A stretch of DNA of 64,000 nucleotides from Ephydatia muelleri (taxonomy: Eukaryota > Porifera > Demospongiae > Spongillida > Spongillidae): NCBI GenBank assembly GCA_013339895.1, contig JABACO010000022.1, positions 3,574,057 to 3,638,056 of the forward strand, written 5' to 3'. The position numbers were made by a program, and so were the translations under genes. The notes below the pieces were generated by a model. The model did no database searches. It had not been told where the DNA came from and worked only from the letters and a program-made list of their open reading frames with translations. This document shows, in pieces, positions 33,272 to 43,985 of the stretch (position 1 is its first letter; each line of letters begins with the position of its first letter).

Positions 33272-36235
33272 CATACGCATGGGTACATGCATGTCTACAG
33301 TGTATGTGTGTAGGCATGGAGCGTGTGCCTGCACCAACACACAACTCCACCAACCACAAATGAAACATGCGTGCACATTCAGTTGTACCGCAGTTGTACT
33401 ACACTGACGGGAGAGAAAATCACGGGAAAGGAACTCCCCCCTACAGCTTATCGTGTCCATAGAAACACAACCACACAAATACTAAAAAGATCTCCACCTT
33501 TTGTTCGCGGATGTACTTAAGGCAGTCGTCAAGTGAAGGAAGAAGAACCTGAAACTGAACAATACATCAGTAGTTTAGGTGTGTGTGTGTGTGGGGGGGG
33601 GGGGAATAGAAAGTAATGCACATGTGTAACTCGAAGTTAGATAGAAAGTGAAAGTGCATGAGTAAGAAGAAGACATATTAGTGCTGGCCAGTGTTGACAT
33701 AACAAGAACATGCAATGGTCGTCAGACACATGCAGATGCACGCAAGTGAGGTTGCTGTGTTGTGTCAAAGGGCTGGTTAACTAGTGGATCAATGGTAAAC
33801 TATTAATGCAGGCTTCGTAGCTACTGCATTGTAGCAAAGCTTTTTTTTTAATAAAACAATCCTCTGTAACGTTAGGTCCAGTGCGGTCCCTTAGAATGGG
33901 GTAAGGTAACATGGAGAAGGGGCAGCATACAAGGCTTTAGGGAGGCAGGACAGCGTGGATGGTTCAATCAGTTGATGGTAAACGTTGTAGGACAACAGTG
34001 AGCATCTTACCTCTTGGAAGACATGCAGGAGGTGGGTCAAGGGGAGGTGAGGATCACCGATACACTGTGGAAAGGTAAGGACATGAAATGCTGCATTGCA
34101 GTGTATGCATTCCACACACACTCACACACACACACTCATGGTACACACACACACACTACCAAAACTTGCCACTCAAGTTTGAGCATTCATTAGCAACCAA
34201 TGTGAAACCTCATACCCATCTTTACCTTCATCTCACCATAATCCACCTTTGAACACCTAATAAACTCTGTGATCTGTTTTACCTTTTTTTTTGCCATAGA
34301 AATTTTTTCTCTACTGTTCAAAGGAAGGCAGAAATATTTGGTTTGAGGAGGAGGGATGTGTGAGGGGAGGGAAGAGGTGGGATGTGGGAGGGAAGAGGTG
34401 GGATGTGGGAGGGGAGGGAAGAGGTGGGATGTGGGAGGGAGGGAAGAGGTGGAATGTGGGAGGGAGGGAAAGAGGTGGGTGGGATGGGGAGGGAGGGAGG
34501 TGAGGGTGTGTGGGAGGGAGGGAAAGGAGAGGTGGGACGGGGGGGAGGGAGGGAAGAGGTGGAATGTGGGAGGGAGGGAAGAGTGGGATGTGGGAGGGGA
34601 GGAAAAGGGTGGGATGTGGGAGGGGAGGGGAAGAGGTGGGATGTGGGACGAGGGGTTGGGATTGTGTGAGGGAGGGAAGAGGTGAGATGGGGAGGGAGGA
34701 AGAGGTGGGATGTGGGAGGGGGAGGAAGAGAGGTGGGTGTGGGAGGGAGGGAAGAGGTGGGATGTGGGAGGGAGGGAAGAGGTGAGATATGGGAGGGAAG
34801 AGGTGAGAGTGGGAGGGGAGGGGAGGAAGAGGTGAGATGGGAGGGGAGGAAGGAAAGAGGGTGGGGGATGTGGGAGGGGAGGGAAAGAGGTGAGATGTGG
34901 CGGGGAGGGAGGGAGAGAGATTGGTGAGATGTGGGAGGGGAGGAAAGGAAAGACGGTGGGATGTGGGAGGGGAGGGAAGAGGTGGGATGTGGGAGAGGAG
35001 GAGAATAGGTGGGAGGGAAAGAGGTGGGATGTGGGACTTAGCTGGGAAAGAGGGAGGGGCCAATTCACTACTGTCAACATCAATAGGCTAATGGGGGTTG
35101 GGTAGAAATAAAACTGCCAACATCAAGATCTGTTGAACCTTTTGGGATCCAGGGGACCAGGGGATCCAAGGGACTCCTGGACACACCAGAGGATCCATGA
35201 GGGTTCACTGTACCTCGTGCTCAGCTCTGACCAGTGCTTCTCTGTAGGCATCAAGAGTGCACTCAAAACCATGAGCCAGAGCATGCAAGATACAGACCAT
35301 CATCTAAGTGTGTGTGTGTGTGGTGTGTGTGTTGTGTGTGTGTGTGTGGTGTGTGTGGTGTGTGTGTGTGTGCACGTTTGTGTGTGCGTGCGCGCGTGTG
35401 TGATGGGTGCGTGTTGTGGTGTGCTGTGTGTGTGCATGTGTGTGTGCATGTGTGTGTACATGTGTGCATGTGTGTGTACATGTGTGTGTGCATGATGTGT
35501 GTGCATTGTGTGTGCGTTGTGTGCGTGCAGTGTGTGTGCATGTGTGTGTACATGTGTGCATGGGAGTGTGTGCATGGGAGTGTGTGCATGGGAGTGTGTA
35601 CATGTGTGTGTGCATGTGTGTGTGCATGGGAGTGTACATGTGTGCATGTGAGTGTGTACATGGGAGTAAGGAGAAGGAGGCTAACACTTGAAGCCATGCT
35701 GCAGCTTCCACTGGAATACTCATCGTGACAAATTTTTCTGCACTCTATATTCCACCCCTTTCAAGGAATTACTCCTATTTCATGGAGTATGTAACACTCA
35801 TTATATATAAACATGTACCATATGACCATACATGGGCATAAATGGCTACTCTAATACACATAAGATTTACATGCACACAACACTGTCCACACGCTCTGAC
35901 ATGCTCTGGGACCAAGGCACCTTTTGGGAAGGTCAAATCATGACATCAGTAGGTCTTAAATTCAATCATTCCACCTAAGAAGGCACCCCATGCCAGGACT
36001 TGGAATACAGGTCTCTTGCAACCATCAAAAATTGCTTTGAGATTAACTGATGTTTTGAGACCAACTGATGATATTGATAATGTCCCCCTGCCTTGTGGTG
36101 TAAGATACGCATGCAATGGGGGATAAAATGATACGAATGTACTGAGAATTGAGTGTGCGTGTGTGTGTGTGTGTGTGTATGTATATATGTGGTGCATGTG
36201 TGTGGTGCATGTTGTGTGTTTTTGGTGGTGGTGGT

Positions 36236-36292
<57 letters not shown>

Positions 36293-37066
36293 ACAACCAG
36301 AATGGACAAACTCTGGTTGGACGTGGTCCACTAAGGTTGGACCATGCCCAACTAGGCAAACCCCACCTCTTCAAGGTTGGGACCCAAGCTACGATATAAT
36401 CTTACATGTAACAAAATCCAAGCATTGCCTTTTACATTACACACGTCATAGCACAAACTATGCATGCCAGCTGTTGTATCACATTACATACTGTACAACC
36501 AAATGATCCAATCAATAGCAATACTCACTGCACAAGAATAGAATGCCAATTTAGCATCAAAGCCCTAGAGGCAACACACTTCTCTTCAAACAACGCAGAC
36601 GTATCCTGTTTCATACACAGCACACATGTCCATGTACTATAATGACTGCCATACGTACAGTGTATCCTTCCATTATTGACCATTACATCACACACATAAT
36701 CCGTTTGGGCACGCTATTTAATAACACTGATCTCCTGCATCAAGATGGGAATGGACAAAGAACTTAAGAGGATCTTTTACTGGTATTACTTGTGGCGGAC
36801 TGGGTAAGCGACGATGAGTTCTGCTCCCAGACAAATTCCCTCAGGTGCCTGTAATGCGTGCCTAGTCTGCATATCTTGTTCAGTATGCTGACTTCGCTCG
36901 GATGGATGAAAGGAATGTCCGGTGTTACCTACGTATAAAGAGCGAGGTGTTAAAAGCGTCGCCTATATTTTTCGAGAGCACTTGCTTCTATCACTCCTGT
37001 TTTAGTCGAGGTAGAGAAGACGTTGCCTGGGTAACCAGACAGAGCAAGAAGTAGTTCGTGCTGCAT
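23102..37066 (-). CDS. TUBGCP4: Gamma-tubulin complex component 4
   Basis: Structural part of the gamma-tubulin ring complex that nucleates microtubules. Exons found, 5' to 3': 37066-36995 (MQHELLLALSGYPGNVFS), 36928-36790 (DIPFIHPSEVSILNKICRLG), 35303-35214, 34064-34011 (GDPHLPLTH), 33548-33498, 33049-32983 (LHGCQIL), 32405-32198 (YKQLSAFMVHGVLLDQ, PSYIPVRVADK), 31994-31923, 29803-29685, 29136-29086 (HLWKLVVEE), 28432-28327 (FFLLGRGELYQSFIDL), 27371-27337, 26242-26067, 25790-25619 (MGFLVDNLQYYVQ), 24493-24359 (VDVLEAQF), 23869-23750, 23275-23102 (HLAQLLLRVDYNKYF, stop at 23104-23102). They total about 613 codons against 667 in human. Phases disagree at three junctions (36790/35303, 32983/32405, 31923/29803), so small exons are probably missing there. 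A candidate small exon lies near 36326-36291. Confidence 0.92.
24003..24216. mobile_element. MITE of GGATCGTTTCC family
   Basis: Left end GGGATCGTTTCCGCGAAAAG is intact; the right end is eroded (CCCTTTTTGCGG). It sits in TUBGCP4 intron sequence at the right edge of unit B. Confidence 0.82.
24312..24331. repeat. Poly-G tract
   Basis: G homopolymer in TUBGCP4 intron, just downstream (minus strand) of the donor at 24358. Confidence 0.9.
25193..25440. mobile_element. MITE of GGATCGTTTCC family
   Basis: Ends GGGATTGTTTCCGCGAAAAG and TTTTTATGGAAACGATCC; 248 bp, in a TUBGCP4 intron. Confidence 0.85.
27066..27252. repeat. 20-bp minisatellite
   Basis: About nine copies of a CCCTTGTGCATGCAAACTGC-like unit, with CACGCA, GCGCGC and CATTCA variants, in a TUBGCP4 intron. 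It keeps several frames open, but these are not genes. Confidence 0.9.
27860..28075. repeat. GAGGTGACCTCTTAGAGTGG minisatellite
   Basis: Irregular copies of a roughly 30 bp unit. The core GAGGTGACCTC is itself palindromic. Confidence 0.85.
28180..28320. repeat. (CA)n-rich tract
   Basis: Interrupted CA repeats ending just beyond the donor of the TUBGCP4 exon at 28432-28327. Confidence 0.9.
28470..28850. repeat. Pyrimidine-rich minisatellite
   Basis: About 16 copies of a CCCCTAACCATATCCCTCCT unit, with variable C/T linkers, in a TUBGCP4 intron. Confidence 0.9.
30438..30530. repeat. (CA)n microsatellite
   Basis: More than 40 CA units with one CT interruption. Confidence 0.95.
30676..30698. 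repeat. Poly-C tract
   Basis: C homopolymer in a TUBGCP4 intron. Confidence 0.9.
30884..31920. repeat. 58-bp minisatellite, about 18 copies
   Basis: Unit begins ACATTACATTCAATGACCAA and ends TGTGACAGTGGCGTTACT. Variants alternate GCGTTACT/GCATTACT and ATTACATT/ATTACGTT, and a few units carry a 2-3 bp insertion (ACGTATTAC). The last unit is shortened and abuts the TUBGCP4 exon ending at 31923, so the exon's donor site lies in repeat sequence. Confidence 0.95.
32050..32197. repeat. (CA)n microsatellite at a splice donor
   Basis: The CA run ends exactly at the donor of the TUBGCP4 exon 32405-32198; on the sense strand the intron starts GTGTGTG. Confidence 0.92.
32410..32828. repeat. GTGTGGAGGTGTGATGT minisatellite with higher-order copies
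   Basis: Short units of TGTGGAGGTGTGTGATG give way to about three copies of a roughly 74-80 bp unit containing GGGGTGATAATTAATGTGTG. Confidence 0.9.
33083..33275. repeat. (TGTATG)n / (GT)n repeat
   Basis: Alternating purine-pyrimidine repeat immediately 5' of a TUBGCP4 exon. Confidence 0.92.
34330..35040. repeat. Polypurine GGGAGGGAAGAGGTGGGATG minisatellite
   Basis: About 700 bp of nearly pure purine on the plus strand with a variable 20-27 bp unit. Open frames in it are repeat artefacts. Confidence 0.92.
35307..35665. repeat. (GT)n / GTGCATGTGTGTACATG repeat
   Basis: GT-rich tract just upstream (minus strand) of the TUBGCP4 exon acceptor at 35304. Confidence 0.92.
36155..36290. repeat. 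(GT)n microsatellite
   Basis: GT repeats with a GGTGGTGGTGG interruption, in TUBGCP4 intron 2. Confidence 0.92.
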
Positions 37067-37179
37067 TGCGCAACGCTGTACTTAGTACATGTGTTTATAT
37101 TATGTTGAAGAGCGGGAGAATATAAAGGGTTAATATTCTCCTTTGCCCCGCCTTCTCGCATTTCGCTCCGATCGCATCC
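37067..37179. promoter_or_regulatory. Divergent promoter interval TUBGCP4/PDE2A
   Basis: Only 113 bp lie between the two opposite start codons (37066 minus, 37180 plus). Both 5' UTRs and a shared core promoter must lie here or overlap the first exons, unless there are upstream non-coding exons. The inverted ATATTAACCC / GGGTTAATATT motif at about 37122-37140 is a visible symmetry. Confidence 0.65.
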
Positions 37180-37521
37180 ATGGCTGAGACCAACAACTAC
37201 GATTTTCTCTTCAGGAGGCCGTCGGTGTTGCTGCAGAGCGGCTATGAGGTCAGTTTCTCATCAATATGCACTCGCGCAGGGGTGTTAGTGGATTTGTGGG
37301 GGGGAGGGGGGCGGGGTAGGCCTAGTAATGCAGTCAATTTTGTCACCTTCCAACCCCCTCCCGCCAAAACGACCCGTGCAGGGTTTGGGGCAGTAGAAAA
37401 ACTGGATCTGCATTCGTACTTCGTGTACTCGCATTATGCTATCAATCTTGCCACTCCGGCTGCGTTTGAAAGCGATGTGTGATAATCTTTCCTTCCCTCC
37501 GAACATGCACTTGCAACACAA

Positions 37522-37554
<33 letters not shown>

Positions 37555-40500
37555 TTTTTTCACGTACACCGTAAATAAACAAACAAAACAAAACAAAAAA
37601 AAAGGACTCCATCCTCAACATGGGAGCCGCTATGACAGCGACAGAATTTACGACTGCTGCAAAATTGTGTCTTTCCTTTGCGCTTCCCTCTGTGGTAAGT
37701 GCGATAATTGGCCCATACTGTTGCTACAATGTAAAGCTTCTTAATTAAAGTGATTGTGTACAATCAACTCGGGGCCTACTCACTAATACTATTTGTGCAG
37801 GGGAATGTGCCTAATAGAAGAGAAGATTGGTGAGTGTCCCTTGCCGCCGCTCCCCACTCACACCACCCACACACAATTACTCTCACCACTATAGGTTTAG
37901 TAAATATTCATTCATTCTTTTATTGTAAATACCGCATTTGTGTTATTGTTGGTTGCCAAAGAAGGAACGACCGTTGTTTTCAATAGGCTAATTGATCATC
38001 ACATACACAGGAGAGATCCACATTGAAGAAGTGTCTCCATAACTCCTCGTACAACCTCCACAATGCTCCCTCTTATTGCACATTGCACATTGAGGTCTTC
38101 ATACTGATAGACATCCTGGGGAAAGGGGGGGGAGGAGGGGGGGGGGTAGTCAGTGGTAAGAACTAATGGTCACTGCCACTTTTCTCTGCAGTCAACAGGT
38201 GTAGTCATGCTGCTTGATACTGAAAACAATGAACTTGCGTATTTCAAAGAGGACAAAGAAGTGAAGCACCTGCCAAAGAAGGGAATTGTCTGGTGTGTTT
38301 GCATGATTGTATGTATGCATGTGTACAGTACAACGCTATTAAATGGTTATTACTCATATAAATTAGTAAATTAACAAGTTAAAAGTTGTGCCAAAGGATC
38401 ATTAAGACAAATTCAGCATACCGTAGTCTAGTAGCTTCAGATTAAAAATTAAGCTAATTAAAATATTAAGCTAATTAAATGGATAGATTTTCGACACAAC
38501 TATTATTTCTGTTTAGTTATGAAATTCAAATCACTTAATCAAATTTAAGGTTGGTTAATTTAATTTCTAATTAAGTTTTAAAAACATGAACAATAAAATT
38601 AAAATACCAGAAATGAAATGGGACTGAAAACATGCCCGGAGTTGCTAGTGTGCAGGGAGTGTTCTGACCTGTGATGAGCAGTAGTGACTTGTTCTCTAAG
38701 GTCCTTGAACAGGCAATGTGCTTCCAGGCATATCATTCGGTGTAACTTTTATGAAGCACTTGGAGGTTCTGGGAAGTAGCCGCATGTGATGGACCAAACT
38801 TTAGCAGTACATCAAACCAGTCACTGACCATTTTCAGTTCCAGAATCCTCAACGTACCAACTTTGGTGCCATTTGGGGAGTTGCTTTAAGGGCCTAATCA
38901 GTGGTATAGCTGTCACCACCTAAAACAGCATCAACAACAGGTCACCTTGCGTTACACCCTCATTACTGTAAAGGACATGCTCAGATCCTTTTCAAAAATA
39001 ACATGGAGTGACCATGGTGTGTCTTAAATAGGAAACGGCTGCCAAAGTGCATTCCACAAGGCTATGACTCAGCTTGCAGCACTACACGCATTCCTAGCAT
39101 CTACAAGAATGAGGCTCCAGCCACTTCCCTCATAAAGGTCCATACCAGCTTTGAGGCCAGAAGCTAAATTGATCAGTGCCACAAATATCTACAACATCTC
39201 TACCAGTAGTCATGCTCATGGTCTTGCTCAACACACGATGTAGGCATTCCCCAACATCCTATTGGCCTGACTCCAGTACATTTGTCCAATGGATTAGTCG
39301 GCTAGCCATCAATGCTCTAATGTCATTCCAATCCACCGCAATATGTCAGCAAACAGCTTCTCTCATATGTGAACTATGTGTGAAAGACTAGCAACTAATA
39401 GTTACTAAAATATTTATCACCATTTTTTCATTTTGTTTGATCATTATTTCAATAGATTTTAGAGGACCTTGATAGCATTTCTTAACCTTTTTTCACAATT
39501 ATTTTCTATTCAGTATGGTTTATGAATAATAAACCAGTAATAATAACAATTTATGTAAACTGCAGGGATGCTGTACGTCAGCGTACCCTTGAAGTGAGGC
39601 GTTTGCCCGTACCGGATGACGACCCCATCAGAACTGTCGTGCCCAACCTTGTGCAGGGCAGTGGACAAGTGTGTAAGTGAATCAAGCTAACATTTTTATC
39701 CTTCTTATAAAATTGGTGTGTGATGAGACTGTTTATGGATGCCATTTCAATGGAATATGCATTAAAATAATAAATACTTTGTAAAATACTGACATGACTA
39801 AAACTAGCACAGCTGCACTGATGGTATCCTGGAGGCAATGTGTCTCCTCCTCATCCCTACATCTTGTCAAATAATAAACAAGACTCATTGAAGTAGTTAG
39901 ACATTATGATTTGATGAGCCATCTTGATGCCAGCCTAGATCAGTAGGACCACCATTGTTTCCATCCAGTTGTGATTGTACCTGTGGTTGACCAAAGGCGT
40001 TCATCGTACAGAGTGCTTGTCTTGCTTCTGGTGAGTAGTCCCAAGGAGTGGGTGTAGTTGTCGTTACCTTCGCACATGCACACAATGTGGGCACGCACAT
40101 GCATGCACTTGTGCACACACCAACATACATACACTCGTGTATCTGGGGTCTGGTTTTTGTTGCACTTGTTTGTTTATCTTTAATTTTCCCATCCTTCAGG
40201 CTGTATGTGATGAGCCATCTGAGGTGCATTTTGAGAGGCTGAGGCTTCTGGAGAGAAATGTGAGGGTCTTGGGCTTAGAAGGAAGGGTAGCTAATAATGG
40301 GTAGCCATAATGCCTCAAGGGTAGTGTGATATAAAAGGAAGGGCAGCTAATGGACAGTCATAATACCTGATGGGTAGTGTGATATAGAAGGAAGGGTAGC
40401 TAATGGTAGCCATATGCCTTATGGGTAGGCATATTGTGTGATGCATTCCTCCTGTTCCCGGATGCCGGAGCATCTGGTGTGTGGGTGTGTTTCATCTGGA

Positions 40501-43500
40501 GGCACTATCCTTTGTTGCCTAGGCAATGGTGGCAGCTGCTCGAGTGTTGGCCCATGAGACGTCCGAAAAGGAAAGGGCAACAGTTGAAAATATGCTGGAA
40601 GTCTGTGGTATGGTCCTTCACCTCATGTCTGCTGTATGTGTGTACATATGTGAATGTGTGTATGTGTGCATGTGTGCATGTGGGTATGTGTGAATGTTGC
40701 ATGTGTGAATGTGTGCATGTGTGAATGTGTGAATGTGTGCATGTGTGAATGTGTGCATGTGTGAATGTGCGAATGCATGAATGTGTGCATGTGTGAATGT
40801 GTGCATATGTGCATGTGTGTATGTGTGAATGTGTGTATGTGTGTACATGTGTGTGTGTGTACATGTATGCATATGTGCATGTGTGCATGTGTGCATGTGT
40901 GTACATGTTTGCATACACGTGTTTGTGGATGTGTGTTTTGCACATGTATGTATGTGTGGATGTGTGTGTGCATTTGATGTATGCATTTGTACATAGTGTG
41001 TGTATGTGTGGTGGGGTGTGTGTGTGTGTGTGTGTGTTGTGTGTGTGCCAATCTTGCAATATGCATGGGAGGTGCGATTTTGGTCGTGACTTGGAATTTC
41101 TGCTAACATCAAACCATAGGGGACCTGATTGACTTGGATATTGTGTCTCTTTCGATCAAGATATTGAAACATGTAAGCACAAGGCACTTCTTTTGTTGCT
41201 GCCTGTTGTTGACAAGGTTTTTTTTCGACTAATAGAATACCATTGAACGATAGATGATGTGAGAATAATTGCAGCTGTGTGGGGAAGGAGGGGTAGGGGG
41301 AGGAGCTCTTGTGTGACAGTAGAATGGCACGTCTCAAAGCATTGTCCCTAATTAATGCTCATCGCTCTGTCACGTTACAGATCATGAGCATTGTCAATCC
41401 AAGTGTGTGCACACTATTTGTGCATGAAGATAGCACTCAGGAGCTCGTGGCTTATGTAAGGCAGTGTTTCGTTTGGGCAGATATAAGTTGCATTATCTTG
41501 TGGGCTTGGTTTAGGCCTACAATGGAGTTGCCTTGGATACGGAGATGAGAAAGCCTGTGAGTGGACATTTTCAGTGTGTCTTGTAAGAGTGGAGTCTTTA
41601 AGAACTTATTTCATTTCAACAATAGGTAGTCGAGAGCATATACGGCGAGTGCTTCACAATGGGGCAGGTGTTGAACATTAGCAATGTTCAGCAGGTAAGA
41701 TCTAAGAAGATGTACAAAGCTTGTCTCACGCAGCCGTGTGTGCAAACTACATGCAGGATTTAAGGTTCAACCCGAGAATTGATACAATCAAAGGTGAGGT
41801 TACGTATGCAGAGAGCTGCAAGGGAGTGTATAAATAGACGAATCAGATGTATGGGAAGGTTGTGATGGGACAATCTGAATAGTTTACAGTTGAGAAAGGT
41901 AAGGGTACCCAGAGGGAAGCATATTGAAGGACAATAAAGTTGTGAAAGTGCAGAGGGTTAAGCAAAATGATGTAATCAGGCAGCCATATTAAAGCTTGTA
42001 CAAGGTGCAGTGTTTATACACAGAAGATGTTTATGGTATTTAATTAAACTGAGAAGGAATGGAAAATTAACCATTTGGGATTTCCACCAGGATCCATTTC
42101 CAATCATCTTAACAGATGATAATGCAAAGTGGTTAGCACGGTAGCAATTTAATGACAGCACAAGAGTCTGAGTGCCTCCGAATACAAAAATAGGGCTGCG
42201 ACACCTAATCCAAGTGGGTTCAAAGTGTCGCTATGATGTGCAAGCGTGTGCTCGTTACAGAATGTAGAAAAATGCAGCTTTCCTTCAGGAACACAAACAA
42301 TTCTTTATTCAACGCTATTGTGAGCTGCTAGTTTAGGCTGCAGTCTGACTAAGTGAATAAGTCTGATTTTCAAACATCACCTGAATAGGAGCTAATGTAA
42401 ATAAGAGCATATGTTACAAGAGTTAGGCTGTGCATTAAATAGAGGACTTATTAGAAAGTAGATAGGGCCTTTTCATTGTGCTTAGGTCTATTTTATCCAT
42501 TCTGTATTCAAACTTACTTCCCCTTGGGTGGAAATCTGCCATTTGCTTGTTCCATAACAGTAGACACTAACATGTATACACGGTATAAAGTGTGTTGGAT
42601 GTTCATGTATGTGTGTATCTCATTCACCCCAGACTACGAGCCCACCCACCTGCTGTGTGTCCCGGTGAAGGACCGAGGGGCACAGGGCACACAGAAAGTC
42701 ATTGGAGTGCTGGTCGTCTGTGACAAGAAGAATGATCGGTCGTGAGTTTGGGAGGAGATGGGGTTAAGTGAGAGGAGTGATTGGCTGTGAGTTTGGGAGG
42801 AGATGGGGTTAAGTGAGAGGAGTGATTGACTGTGAGTTGGTGGTTAAGTGAGAGGAATGGTGACAGGGAGTTGCCACAACCTGCTATAGTACCCTTACCT
42901 GCTATAGTACCATTACCTGCTACAGTACCATTACCTGCTATAGTACCATTACCTGCTATAGTACCATTACCTGCTATAGTACCATTACCTGCTATAGTAC
43001 CCTTACCTGCTATAGTACCATTACCTGCTATAGTACCCTTACCTGCTATAGTACCATTACCTACTATAGTACCATTACCTGCTATAGTACCATTACCTGC
43101 TATAGTACCATTACCTGCTATAGTACCCTTACCTGCTATAGTACCATTACCTGCTATAGTACCATTACCTGCTATAGTACCATTACCTGCTATAGTACCA
43201 TTACCTGCTATAGTACCATTACCTGCTATAGTACCATTACCTGCTATAGTACCCTTACCTGCTATAGTACCATTACCTGCTATAGTACCATTACCTGCTA
43301 TAGTACCATTACCTGCTATAGTACCATTACCTGCTATAGTACCATTACCTGCTATAGTACCATTACCTGCTATAGTACCATTACGCTGCAGCTACATGAA
43401 TCGACCATACAAGTGTACCCTCCTCCCCTGACCTGAGCATTGGTCATGGGGTGACATCATTAAGACAACTCTTCCATTTCTCTGCCTCAATGCCCTTGCA

Positions 43501-43950
43501 GGTTCACCAAGCGTGACGAGGAGGGTCTGCTCTACTCCCTTCACTTCTGCTCCTCCATGCTCAACAACACATTGGTCTACCAGAGGGAGCTGGCACTGAA
43601 GAAGCAGAATGAGGTGCTCCTGCAGGTGGCCAAGAATCTCTTCACCTCACTGGGTGGGTTGTGACTCCGTCACATACCACACTCAATTGCATTGCTCTAA
43701 TGCATCTGCCATGCAGACAACATATCGTCATTGCTCAGAGAGATCATGAACGAAGCACGGAGGCTCACCAATGCTGAAAGGTGCTTGAATCGCGGCAAAT
43801 AATTTGCAAATGTTTTTGAACATAGCTCTCAAGCAATGAAGAGATACTTACATGTAATTATCTTTCCCCGTCATCAGATGCTCTTTGTTCTTGCTTGATA
43901 ATTCAAAAAATAACCTGGTGGCCACAGTCTTCAACAGTGACTTGCTTAAG

Positions 43951-43985
<35 letters not shown>

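Noticed and set aside
34190..35083. 297-codon Ser/Pro-rich frame on the minus strand
   Set aside because: Polypurine/polypyrimidine minisatellite in a TUBGCP4 intron.
42826..43431. 201-codon frame of repeated VPLPAI
   Set aside because: It is the 18-bp intronic minisatellite read in an open frame, with no start context and no splice link to PDE2A.
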